This document shows, in pieces, positions 36,885 through 44,542 of a stretch of 46,834 bases of DNA; the first letter of the stretch is position 1, and every line of letters begins with the position of its first letter. The notes under the pieces are model-generated. The model did not search any database, was not told the origin of the DNA, and saw only the letters and a list, made by a program, of their open reading frames with translations. The position numbers and the translations under genes were made by a program. This DNA is from a virus, in IMG/VR virus record IMGVR_UViG_3300032278_003045, positions 1 through 46,834 of that record; one strand, given 5' to 3'.

Positions 36885-39251
36885 TTATCCCTCATCTTTT
36901 CGCTGAAGATATTTTCTTTCTATTGGTGTAGCAATTCTACTGGTTATTGCTTTTTTGTCTTTATGATCTCTAAACGATCTTCTTGCTTTAATTTTTGCAG
37001 AAGCCACAGATCCTTTTTTTACATATCTACCTTGAGGAGTATCTACAACTACATCTCCTTCTTCAAGGTCTGCTTCTTCATTTTTTCCCGTCATTTTAAG
37101 TCTTTTTGCGTTCATAGCGGCTTTCTTCTCAGCACCTTTGAAAAATTTAGAACTCTGTGCCCTTCTTTTAAGAACATCTTTGCCTGCCTCTGTATCGTAT
37201 TTGTCTGCGTGGTGTTGTCTGAGTGCTTGGCCCCCTGCCCGACTTGCTCCCTTCCATGCTCTTGTCATTAATTCTGGAGAAAGCTCATTTATTTCATCTT
37301 CTTTTTCAGTAAGAGCTAACCATTTTTTGAATGCATGATCTGTATCCATTTCTTCCTTTACCCTATGTTTAGAACCAACTTGATTCCATAAATCTACATC
37401 TGCAATTAATCTAGTTTTTCCGCCAGTTAAAAACGAATTAACTCTTGAATCTGCCCATTGTTGAGAAGTAGTTCCTGGTTTATGGCCTGTTTCCCACGCA
37501 CTAATTCCACGATTATATACTTTTTCTAAAATTTTAAACGAAATTCCTGATTGTTCTGCTTTCTTTTTTAAATTTTCTTCTATAGCGAACTGTGCATTAA
37601 CCTCACTTATATTTACAATATGTCCCATTTCATCAATTATAATTTCTTCATTATATCCTGGATGACTGGTCTTCAGCATGTTCTTTTTCTTTTGTTGTGC
37701 TTTTTTTGACCACATTTTATGAATCATTGCTCTAGACGGCGCCCTTTTTAAATTAGCATAAGGATTTTCCACTCCTTCAGATTTATTCAAAGGAACCCCA
37801 TGATCTTTATTTAAAATTAGTCTTGCATTCATAGAAATAAAAGGAATATCTGCTTTAACAAGTTGTGACAATGCATCTTTATCTTTTGCAAGTTGTCTTA
37901 CTATTTTCTCTAATTCTACATTTTGTCCTAAACTAAGTCTTTTTCCTCTCAATGATTCATATTTACTTTTCAAGGCGTCTATCATTTTATTCGAAAATTT
38001 TCCCTCATCAATTATATCTTCTCCCACAACATCAGGTGTTTTTCCTTTATAATAAACATTTCCTTTTAATGCTTTGTGTGCTTTTTTTACGTGTTTTTTA
38101 TGAACACTAACCTTTCCATCTTTGAATTTTCCTTCTACACCTGCATCACCTAAAGCCATTTTTACTTGTAATCTAGTACCTTCTTCTAAAGTTTCTTCGG
38201 GCAATCCATGCTTATTGTGTTGCGCCCAAGCAAATGCATATGCTTTCTTTGTACCAACTTTCTTTTTTAATGATTTTACTTGATGCTCTCTTCCAGGAGG
38301 GGCTTCTTCTTTAGAAAACATCCAATCGGGAGTTCTGTCTATTATTTTATAACCTGTTTTTATTTCTCTTTTCGCTTGTGTATCTTTTACTTTTTTCATT
38401 AATTTAGCTAAGTGTGCTTTCTTTGCCGTAGGAGTTGCAGGATATTCTGCGCCTTCTTTAATTTTATGTGCGGGCACTTTTTCAGATCGGAGTTCGCCTA
38501 TATCTACAACATAGAATGGACTTCCTGGACCTTGATTATCATATCGAACAATCTTTCCTGTTACCATTCCTTTACCCTTTGCTGGATGAGCAACTTTTAC
38601 TTTTGTACCAGGACGAAGTGCTTCTTTCAAATTAGCTTGTTCCGTTTTTATGGTTTCAATTTTCATAGCCTTCCTAATTTCGTTATACATAGACTTTGTA
38701 TCTTTAGCAGATAATTTCGTTCCTTTACTAAAACTATCAAAATTTCCAGAAACTGCAAACTCTCTTAGTTTTGATGCAGACATTCCAGCGGCACCTTCAG
38801 CATCGGGATCACGATCTCCTGAACTTACAAAATCAATGTCTGTAAAATCATAAAACCCATGTGCTTTTCCCTCTACTCCATTATATTGTGATATCCATTT
38901 TGAAAATTTACTTAATCTATCACTACCAACAACAAATACAAGTTTTTTAAATCCTTTAGAATACAAATCAGATAGTGCTTCAAAAAGAGAAACTTTAATA
39001 TCGATATGAATATGTGGACCTATCGTTTTTTCAACATAATAAAGTTTTCTTTCTGGATCTAAAGGATCCTTTTTAGCATTCTGAGTAGGAGACAAACAAA
39101 TATAAGGTTCTGCCTTATGTCTTCTTGCCTCTGATAAAATCTTTTTTGCAAGTTTGACATGACCTATAGTAGGAGGATTCATTCTACCATAAGTTGCGAT
39201 TGCTGTCTTTTCTTGCTTTGTTTCTACTAAAAAATTTTTATAAATCTTCAT
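36885..39251 (-). CDS. Nucleotidyltransferase-headed modular protein, 788 aa, with capsid-targeting-like N terminus
   Basis: The N terminus MKIYKNFLVE fits the T4 internal-protein targeting peptide MKTYQEFIAE, with L-V-E10 as a cleavage site. Residues 15-195 are a HIGH-superfamily nucleotidyltransferase: GRMNPPTIGHVKLAKK with T28-x-G-H31, VVGSDRLSKF, and MSASKLREF (157-165) for the second motif. It might transfer a nucleotide as in NMNAT- or cytidylyltransferase-like enzymes; the substrate is unknown. The rest is modular with candidate sites LKE210, IKE266, LEE357, IDE416, IDE541, IEE559, INE656 and LEE731. One module (VYNRGISAWETGHKPGTTSQ with QWADSRVNSF) resembles a phage domain of unknown function; another (INELSPELMTRAW ... 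VLKRRAQSSKF) recurs in the 1209 aa protein. Confidence 0.78.
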   Translation of the reverse strand: MKIYKNFLVETKQEKTAIATYGRMNPPTIGHVKLAKKILSEARRHKAEPYICLSPTQNAKKDPLDPERKLYYVEKTIGPHIHIDIKVSLFEALSDLYSKGFKKLVFVVGSDRLSKFSKWISQYNGVEGKAHGFYDFTDIDFVSSGDRDPDAEGAAGMSASKLREFAVSGNFDSFSKGTKLSAKDTKSMYNEIRKAMKIETIKTEQANLKEALRPGTKVKVAHPAKGKGMVTGKIVRYDNQGPGSPFYVVDIGELRSEKVPAHKIKEGAEYPATPTAKKAHLAKLMKKVKDTQAKREIKTGYKIIDRTPDWMFSKEEAPPGREHQVKSLKKKVGTKKAYAFAWAQHNKHGLPEETLEEGTRLQVKMALGDAGVEGKFKDGKVSVHKKHVKKAHKALKGNVYYKGKTPDVVGEDIIDEGKFSNKMIDALKSKYESLRGKRLSLGQNVELEKIVRQLAKDKDALSQLVKADIPFISMNARLILNKDHGVPLNKSEGVENPYANLKRAPSRAMIHKMWSKKAQQKKKNMLKTSHPGYNEEIIIDEMGHIVNISEVNAQFAIEENLKKKAEQSGISFKILEKVYNRGISAWETGHKPGTTSQQWADSRVNSFLTGGKTRLIADVDLWNQVGSKHRVKEEMDTDHAFKKWLALTEKEDEINELSPELMTRAWKGASRAGGQALRQHHADKYDTEAGKDVLKRRAQSSKFFKGAEKKAAMNAKRLKMTGKNEEADLEEGDVVVDTPQGRYVKKGSVASAKIKARRSFRDHKDKKAITSRIATPIERKYLQRKDEG

Positions 39252-39259
39252 AGAATTAT

Positions 39260-39673
39260 TTATTCAAATGAAGATGGCACTTCTATTATTTGTTTTTCAG
39301 CAGTTACATAATATTCTATACCCTCATGAACAAATACTGTATGCGTTGCTCTAAATGCTTCTTCTTTCACTTTGGATTTATCTTTTTTGCCTTTTTTAAC
39401 AGTCTGTAATATCTTTTGATATACAACCTTATCTCCCATAATGAGAGCAAGCAATTTGTCAAAAATCCTTATAATCATGATTCTTTGTTTTGGAGTTGGT
39501 TTTTTCTCGTCTTCCAAATCTTTCATTGTTTTAAGAAACAATGCATATTCTTCTTTTTTAATTAAACCTTCTCTTGCTAATCTTTTCAATCGGGCATCAA
39601 CATCCTCTGTCAATGCTATTTTTAAATAAGATTCGCCTAATTTGTCTAAAAGACCTTGTTCTGCTACTTCCAT
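39260..39673 (-). CDS. Hypothetical protein, 137 aa
   Basis: Mostly helical and charged: MEVAEQGLLDKLGESYLKIA, LKRLAREGLIKKEEYALFLK and RIMIIRIFDKLLALIMGDKV, then a basic loop and a strand-like end (THTVFVHEGIEYYVTAEKQI). I associate similar proteins with the neighbourhood of the ligase-like gene in cyanophages, without function. The ATG overlaps the preceding stop by one base (TAATG), so it is translated with the 411 aa protein. Confidence 0.6.
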   Translation of the reverse strand: MEVAEQGLLDKLGESYLKIALTEDVDARLKRLAREGLIKKEEYALFLKTMKDLEDEKKPTPKQRIMIIRIFDKLLALIMGDKVVYQKILQTVKKGKKDKSKVKEEAFRATHTVFVHEGIEYYVTAEKQIIEVPSSFE

Positions 39674-40908
39674 TATGCTCTACTCCCAAATGTTTTTGGT
39701 GCTAAGAAATTTTGTCTAGAAAACTCTAGTCTATCTACTAATTTTACTGCTCCATCATTTAATGTGACTGCAACAAATCCTTCTGGATTTGTAATCTCAA
39801 AACCCCTATCAGTTTGTATAAATGTTTTTGTCATGGGCTGAATATCTTGTAATTTTTTAATTATTATCATCTTAGCGGCTATAAGAACATTTTGCATTTG
39901 AAACATATTTTTCAAAGCAGTCTTGTTCTCAGTAAAAAATTTTAAAATGACTTCATTTTTTTTGCGCCTATTTTCTTTACCTTTTACCGACTTTAATTTA
40001 TCAACCTCTTTATCTAATTTATTTTGTAAATATCTAATCAAACCAATAACATGACTATTAACATTTCCAATGGGCATACCCTGTCTTATTTTAAAATTAG
40101 CAAATGCTTTAATCTGTGTATTTAAGTATTTATCATCTTTTATACTGTCTAGCAGTTTCTTATTAAGATTTCTAAATAATCTGCCCGCCATCGAAAGCAC
40201 ATTAAAATATTTTTCAGTTTCTTCTTGAGTAAAAGATGCTATTCCATCCATTTTTTCATATTCAGCATCTTTAAACCATACATCTGATGTTTGTATAAAA
40301 TTATCAACATTTACATCAAATGTAGCATCCATTTGATTTACTTTTTCGCCCTCATATTTTGTATGCCAAACAATGCCCAATTTTGAAGCATTTATCTTTT
40401 TTCCCAATTCACTTCTTAATTTAATCGCATATGTTATAGTATTTGGTGTAAAAACGATATGCGATTCGCCATCTATATTCTGTAACGTTCTAGGTTTTTG
40501 TGGACTGTATAATAAATCTCCTTGATAAACACCATCTATTCCAATATCTTTAAGGTATTTCAAAGAATCTTTTAATACATCTTGTAAGCCACCTTCGTGA
40601 TTATTTTCAATATCTTCATCTGAAAAATTTAATTTAGGTTCTTTAGCAAATGCTCCGTGCTTAGTTGCTACAAAAAATTTATCAGTTTCGGGGTCTGTTC
40701 CTGCTACAATTGCTGGAGCTCCATCCCATTTGGTTGTTATTTTAATTTTTTTAGAAGAAGCGCCTTTTAAAGTTGATCCCAATGAACTTAAATATGTGAT
40801 CGCTTTTTTCACACCATCAAAGCCACCATTTAAAACTTCATCTTCTATATGCTCAAGGTGCTTGTTAGCACCCTGAGACTCTAGTAAAAAATCTTTAAAA
40901 TCGAGCAT
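39673..40908 (-). CDS. Ligase/nucleotidyltransferase-fold-like protein with capsid-targeting-like N terminus (DUF6267-like), 411 aa
   Basis: The N terminus MLDFKDFLLE ends in L-L-E10, matching both the capsid-targeting peptide and its cleavage site. The core contains KITTKWDGAPAIVAGTDPE, with K60-W-D-G63 resembling motif I (K-x-D-G) of DNA/RNA ligases and capping enzymes, then FFVATKHGAF, DGVYQGDLLYS, GESHIVFTPNTITYAI and SKLGIVWHTKYEGE, which could be motifs III, IIIa, IV. I recall this as a phage family of unknown function (DUF6267) with the same KWDGAPA. A true ligase role would need motif V lysines, which I cannot place firmly. The C-terminal half is helical. First gene of the internal-protein block. 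Confidence 0.7.
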   Translation of the reverse strand: MLDFKDFLLESQGANKHLEHIEDEVLNGGFDGVKKAITYLSSLGSTLKGASSKKIKITTKWDGAPAIVAGTDPETDKFFVATKHGAFAKEPKLNFSDEDIENNHEGGLQDVLKDSLKYLKDIGIDGVYQGDLLYSPQKPRTLQNIDGESHIVFTPNTITYAIKLRSELGKKINASKLGIVWHTKYEGEKVNQMDATFDVNVDNFIQTSDVWFKDAEYEKMDGIASFTQEETEKYFNVLSMAGRLFRNLNKKLLDSIKDDKYLNTQIKAFANFKIRQGMPIGNVNSHVIGLIRYLQNKLDKEVDKLKSVKGKENRRKKNEVILKFFTENKTALKNMFQMQNVLIAAKMIIIKKLQDIQPMTKTFIQTDRGFEITNPEGFVAVTLNDGAVKLVDRLEFSRQNFLAPKTFGSRA

Positions 40909-40934
40909 TTTCCTCTAAGTACTTTAATATAAAC

Positions 40935-40957
40935 ATAAATAGTCACTAACTATTTAT
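40935..40957. repeat. 9-bp inverted repeat upstream of the 411 aa gene
   Basis: ATAAATAGT and ACTATTTAT flank CACTA, a perfect palindrome 27 bases before the ATG at 40908. The minus strand also holds AATAAATA (one mismatch to the late promoter) in its upstream arm. It could be an operator or a late promoter region for the internal-protein block. There is no U-run, so it is not a terminator. Confidence 0.4.
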
Positions 40958-40980
40958 TATATTATCTAACTGAGGATTGC

Positions 40981-41685
40981 TTAAAGGGAGCTAATTATTT
41001 CGGGGCGGGTCCACGGAGTAAGCATTTGGCGGCTATCACTAGGAAAGACTTTATTGTTACAAGTATTTAAAAGATTTGGGGTAGTATAAATAATTCTTGT
41101 TAACAATGTTTTAAATTCTATAGTACCCATCTTATGTGCCACTACACATATCCAAGCAGGTTTTCCATAAAATTGTTCAAAATGCCCTCTCCACTGATGA
41201 TAAGGATTCAGGGTCAACAATGTAGTTAAAACCAAATCATGATCAGGACCTGTAGTACTAATTACATTAACATTTGTCGAATCAATGATTGTTTCTGTCA
41301 TTTCAATTTTTACTTTTTGTTCAGAACACCCTTCAAGACATTCGCCTGTTTTAACATCCTGAGGACAACCCATAGGATTAAGACACTCTTGAACATTTTT
41401 TACACCCTCTGTAACTACTTTTTTACTCTCCCATTCTGGTTTTGGGCCTTCGGGTATAGATTCTACTGTTTTCACAACTACAGGTGTTTTCACAACCGCA
41501 GACTTGTAAGGTTTTAATCTTACTTTTTCATTTTCTTGGCTGACTACAATCATTTTTTTACCGCCAAGAGTTATGACAGTACCAAACGGTAATCCAGAAG
41601 TTTTCGCCACAACTGGATAGGGGGCGCAAGAACTTGAGAATAGTATCACTACGAGCGACAATATTATCAGCATAAATTTATACAT
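40981..41685 (-). CDS. Lipoprotein of unknown function, 234 aa
   Basis: A lipoprotein signal (MYKFMLIILSLVVILFSSSC, lipobox with Cys20) is followed by APYPVVAKTSGLPFGTVITL and GGKKMIVVSQENEKVRLKPY, a small beta domain. Next comes a Cys cluster (ECLNPMGCPQDVKTGECLEG with another Cys) and a C-terminal domain with HQWRGHFEQFYGKPAWICVV. The family is not recognised. Phage lipoproteins often block superinfection or act as outer spanins; the large size and Cys-rich middle argue against a simple spanin. It has its own sigma70-like promoter, suggesting early expression. Confidence 0.65.
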   Translation of the reverse strand: MYKFMLIILSLVVILFSSSCAPYPVVAKTSGLPFGTVITLGGKKMIVVSQENEKVRLKPYKSAVVKTPVVVKTVESIPEGPKPEWESKKVVTEGVKNVQECLNPMGCPQDVKTGECLEGCSEQKVKIEMTETIIDSTNVNVISTTGPDHDLVLTTLLTLNPYHQWRGHFEQFYGKPAWICVVAHKMGTIEFKTLLTRIIYTTPNLLNTCNNKVFPSDSRQMLTPWTRPEIISSL

Positions 41686-41709
41686 ATCACCTCATTTATT
41701 TGAGATTAA

Positions 41710-41729
41710 CAAAAAGAGCATATAGCTCT
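41710..41729 (-). terminator. U-run hairpin upstream of the lipoprotein gene
   Basis: On the minus strand AGAGC pairs with GCTCT around TATAT and is followed by TTTTTG. This is a short terminator-like hairpin after the helicase/UvsX/polymerase group. It lies only about 8 bases downstream of the predicted start of the promoter at 41744-41772, so it may also act as an attenuator on that promoter. An outer imperfect pair TTTGAGAT/ATCTCAAA encloses it. Confidence 0.5.
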
Positions 41730-41743
41730 ACCATTACACTTAT

Positions 41744-41772
41744 ATTATCTCAAATATGAGCCATAGTGTCAA
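41744..41772 (-). promoter_or_regulatory. Sigma70-type promoter upstream of the lipoprotein gene
   Basis: TTGACA (41772-41767), spacer of exactly 17 bases, then GATAAT (41749-41744), 11 of 12 consensus matches. The -35 is 6 bases downstream of the gp41 stop. The predicted start is near 41737, about 52 bases before the lipoprotein ATG, with a U-run hairpin in between. Confidence 0.65.
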
Positions 41773-41777
41773 GCTAA

Positions 41778-43217
41778 TTAATAGGAAAATTCCGAAAAAT
41801 CTTTCTTTTTTTTCTTCTTTCTATTGTTTATTTCAACATCAAATACTGGAGGATCATCATCTTTTTTATTCCAAGATCCCTTCTTTTTCTTTTTTGTTGA
41901 TCTTGTAACAAGATCACTTTGAGCAGATTCTTCGAGATCATATAATTTCATTTTTGCTCTATCAATTCCAATTACAAACCTCTTATTTTTACCAGGATCA
42001 CTATAACGATTCTTCAATTGTTTTATTAAAATCTGATCAAGTTCTTCCAATTCTTCTGTACTAATCAAAGCAAACATAAAATCTGCAGTTGCTGGTAATC
42101 CGAATGATTCAGAAGTATCTTCAAGACCAAAATCTGTATCTGTAAATCCTGATCTAGTTGTTTGTGTAGCAGAACAGATAGGAAGATTATTTTCAACTGC
42201 AAGACCACGAACTTCTTCTGCGATTGATTTAACATAATTATACGAATTTACAGTATTACCATATTTCAATCTAGATGAAGACATAATATTTAAATAATCT
42301 ACAAATATAATATCAGGAATAAATTTTCTTTTTAATTTTAATTCATTCAATAAATTTCTAAAATGATTTACGTTTGCAGAAGCAGGTGGATATTCCTTAA
42401 CAATCAATCTTCCCGATGTCGCTTTTTTAACTTTTTTTATTTTTTTATCAAACAGGTCTTTAGGTATATCGTGTAAATCATCTATCGTAATATTCATTAA
42501 ATTCGCATCAATTCTTTCTGCAATTTTTTCTTCAGCCATTTCAAGAGTAATATATAAAACATTTAAACCTTGAGAAATTGAAGCGGCCGCATGATGACAC
42601 ATGAATAACGATTTTCCCACACCTACACCAGCAAGTGTAATATTCAAAGTTTTTTTAGATAAACCCCCCTTAGTAATTTTATTGAAATAATCTAAATCAA
42701 AAGCTACTTTTTCTTCAACCCTATGATAACTATCAAATCGTTCATCTGAGTCTTCAATATAGTCATGGCCAATATTAGGATCAAAACAAACCGCAAGAGC
42801 ATCAGATAAAATTTCTGGTATAGCTCCTTTGTCTTTTTCTGTTTCTTTTTGATTATCGATAATACCAATTGATTCAAGTACTGCATTATAGATTGCTTTG
42901 TCTTGACAAAATTTTTCAGTAGTTTCAAGTAACCAGTCGGTTTCTGTATCTTCTTTACTGGTAAAATATTCTGTAACTTTTTTAGAAACACCATCGAACT
43001 GATCTTCAGAAAGTTTTGCATTATTTCCGACTTCTATAATTAATGCTTCTTTGGTGGGAAGAACATTAAACTTATTTACATAATTTTCTATCTCTTCAAA
43101 AAGAAACTGATCATTATGATCTGAAAAATATTCTGTTTTTAGATATGGTAAAGATTTCCTGGTATATTCATCATTGAATATCAGGTTCTTCAATATTGTG
43201 TCCTCGATCCTCATCAT
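41778..43217 (-). CDS. 41: T4 gp41-like replicative DNA helicase
   Basis: A 479-residue DnaB-family helicase. The N-terminal part is helical ([20 protein letters not shown]). The RecA-like motor has Walker A LAGVGVGKSLFM (197-203), LNVLYITLEMAEEKIAERID (motif H1a), Walker B DIIFVDYLNIMSS, LPICSATQTTRSGFTDTDFG (motif H3) and LIKQLKNRYSDPGKNKRFVI (H4 with arginine finger region). It unwinds DNA ahead of gp43 and recruits gp61 primase, both present here. The tail is Lys-rich (KKKKKGSWNKK, NRKKKKKKDFSEFSY), as in relatives. It overlaps the 121 aa gene by 47 bases. Confidence 0.95.
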   Translation of the reverse strand: MMRIEDTILKNLIFNDEYTRKSLPYLKTEYFSDHNDQFLFEEIENYVNKFNVLPTKEALIIEVGNNAKLSEDQFDGVSKKVTEYFTSKEDTETDWLLETTEKFCQDKAIYNAVLESIGIIDNQKETEKDKGAIPEILSDALAVCFDPNIGHDYIEDSDERFDSYHRVEEKVAFDLDYFNKITKGGLSKKTLNITLAGVGVGKSLFMCHHAAASISQGLNVLYITLEMAEEKIAERIDANLMNITIDDLHDIPKDLFDKKIKKVKKATSGRLIVKEYPPASANVNHFRNLLNELKLKRKFIPDIIFVDYLNIMSSSRLKYGNTVNSYNYVKSIAEEVRGLAVENNLPICSATQTTRSGFTDTDFGLEDTSESFGLPATADFMFALISTEELEELDQILIKQLKNRYSDPGKNKRFVIGIDRAKMKLYDLEESAQSDLVTRSTKKKKKGSWNKKDDDPPVFDVEINNRKKKKKKDFSEFSY

Positions 43218-43536
43218 TTTCGTGTGTATTTAAATCTATATTTTCCTGAATTACTTCTATTAAAATATCGCCTATTAATTTTTCAAATTCTATACCTTCA
43301 GTATCAGCATATTTTTTTCCTCTAATATCTTCAGGTATTTCTAGTATATCATATTCAAATCGATATTTCAACTCTTCGGCATCTTTTTCTGGTTCTATTA
43401 ATCCGAATCGATTATACTTATAAATTACATCTGTAAATTTTCCTTCAATAATACAAAAAGCAAATTGTTCATCCTCTTCATTCTGAGGATTCTTCACCAT
43501 TTTGTACCACTGCTTCATTGTCTTTTGTTGTTCCAT
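43171..43536 (-). CDS. Conserved small protein between uvsX and gp41, 121 aa
   Basis: A small acidic protein with [40 protein letters not shown] and [20 protein letters not shown]. Marine T4-like phages often carry a small gene in this position between uvsX and the helicase; no function is known. The first ATG (43536) overlaps uvsX by 59 bases; Met13 (43500) would give an overlap of 23 bases and 109 aa and is a good alternative start. Likely linked to recombination or replication. Confidence 0.7.
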   Translation of the reverse strand: MEQQKTMKQWYKMVKNPQNEEDEQFAFCIIEGKFTDVIYKYNRFGLIEPEKDAEELKYRFEYDILEIPEDIRGKKYADTEGIEFEKLIGDILIEVIQENIDLNTHENDEDRGHNIEEPDIQ

Positions 43537-44533
43537 ATAGAAATTTCTCCTGACAATATTTGTCGATTTTTAACATTATTTCTTCAGTAAAATATTTTTC
43601 AGGATCTTGCATGATCGCCTTACCAAATAATTTTGTACCATCTGGAAGCTCAAATCTCGTTGACACTTTTGAAAAAATACCAGCTTCTTCAGCAAGTTCT
43701 AACATACCATGCCAACGATCTAATCCTTTATTATAAGTTACTAATGCATCAACCATTTTATTTTCTACTGTCAATCTAGACTTATGATTTTTGCAATGAA
43801 TAACATTACCTATTACTTCTGTTCCTTCTTTTTCTTTTCTTTTCGAAAGAAATACAATATTGCTTGAAGCATAATAAAGACCTGTCCCCCCGCCCATAAT
43901 TTGTTGTGGAAACATCACACCAATTTGGCTATATGTATGATTTGTAATCAATACAGGAACTTTTGCTTTGCTTGCTTTAAGTGTTAATACTCTAAATGTT
44001 CCCTTTACAAGTGCGGCTCTTGTCATATCTTTTGTCTCTTTACCGTCAGCAATATCTCCCACTTCTTTTGAAGTAGATAACATACCAAGACTATCAAGAC
44101 ATATCATCAAGGGCTTTCTATCTTCACTAGCAAGGTGTTTATCAAGAACCTTTGTAACTTGATATGCAAACTCTTGAATTGTAGCAACTGGTAACATAAC
44201 CATACGAGTAGTATCTATTTCTCGTTGCTCAATCATTTGTTTTGTTATAGCGGATTCAGACTCAAAATAAAGAACGCCACCAGTAGGATTGTCCTCCAAA
44301 AATTGTTTGACAATACCGAGAACAAAGAATGTCTTCCCAGTTGCACTTTCTCCAGCGAATGCTGTAATTTTGTTTGAGGCCAAACCTCCATATATTGACC
44401 CACTAAGTAAAGCATTAAAAGCATAACTGCCAGTATCAATGAAAGATTCGACATCCCCTGCTTCAACACCATCAGAAACCAATCCAGCATATTCATTGCC
44501 TACCTCCTTAATTATTTCTTTTAAAAAATCCAT
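43478..44533 (-). CDS. uvsX: UvsX RecA-like recombinase
   Basis: The 351-residue protein (T4 UvsX 391) has Walker A G61-ESATGKT68 in [20 protein letters not shown], a [10 protein letters not shown] strand, [20 protein letters not shown] (Walker B) and [20 protein letters not shown] with [20 protein letters not shown] (loop L2 region). It forms filaments on single-stranded DNA and drives strand exchange and recombination-dependent replication. AAGGAG lies just before the ATG at 44533. It lies 9 bases after the polymerase gene and shares a transcript with gp41. Confidence 0.95.
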   Translation of the reverse strand: MDFLKEIIKEVGNEYAGLVSDGVEAGDVESFIDTGSYAFNALLSGSIYGGLASNKITAFAGESATGKTFFVLGIVKQFLEDNPTGGVLYFESESAITKQMIEQREIDTTRMVMLPVATIQEFAYQVTKVLDKHLASEDRKPLMICLDSLGMLSTSKEVGDIADGKETKDMTRAALVKGTFRVLTLKASKAKVPVLITNHTYSQIGVMFPQQIMGGGTGLYYASSNIVFLSKRKEKEGTEVIGNVIHCKNHKSRLTVENKMVDALVTYNKGLDRWHGMLELAEEAGIFSKVSTRFELPDGTKLFGKAIMQDPEKYFTEEIMLKIDKYCQEKFLYGTTKDNEAVVQNGEESSE

Positions 44534-44542
44534 TATATCTCC

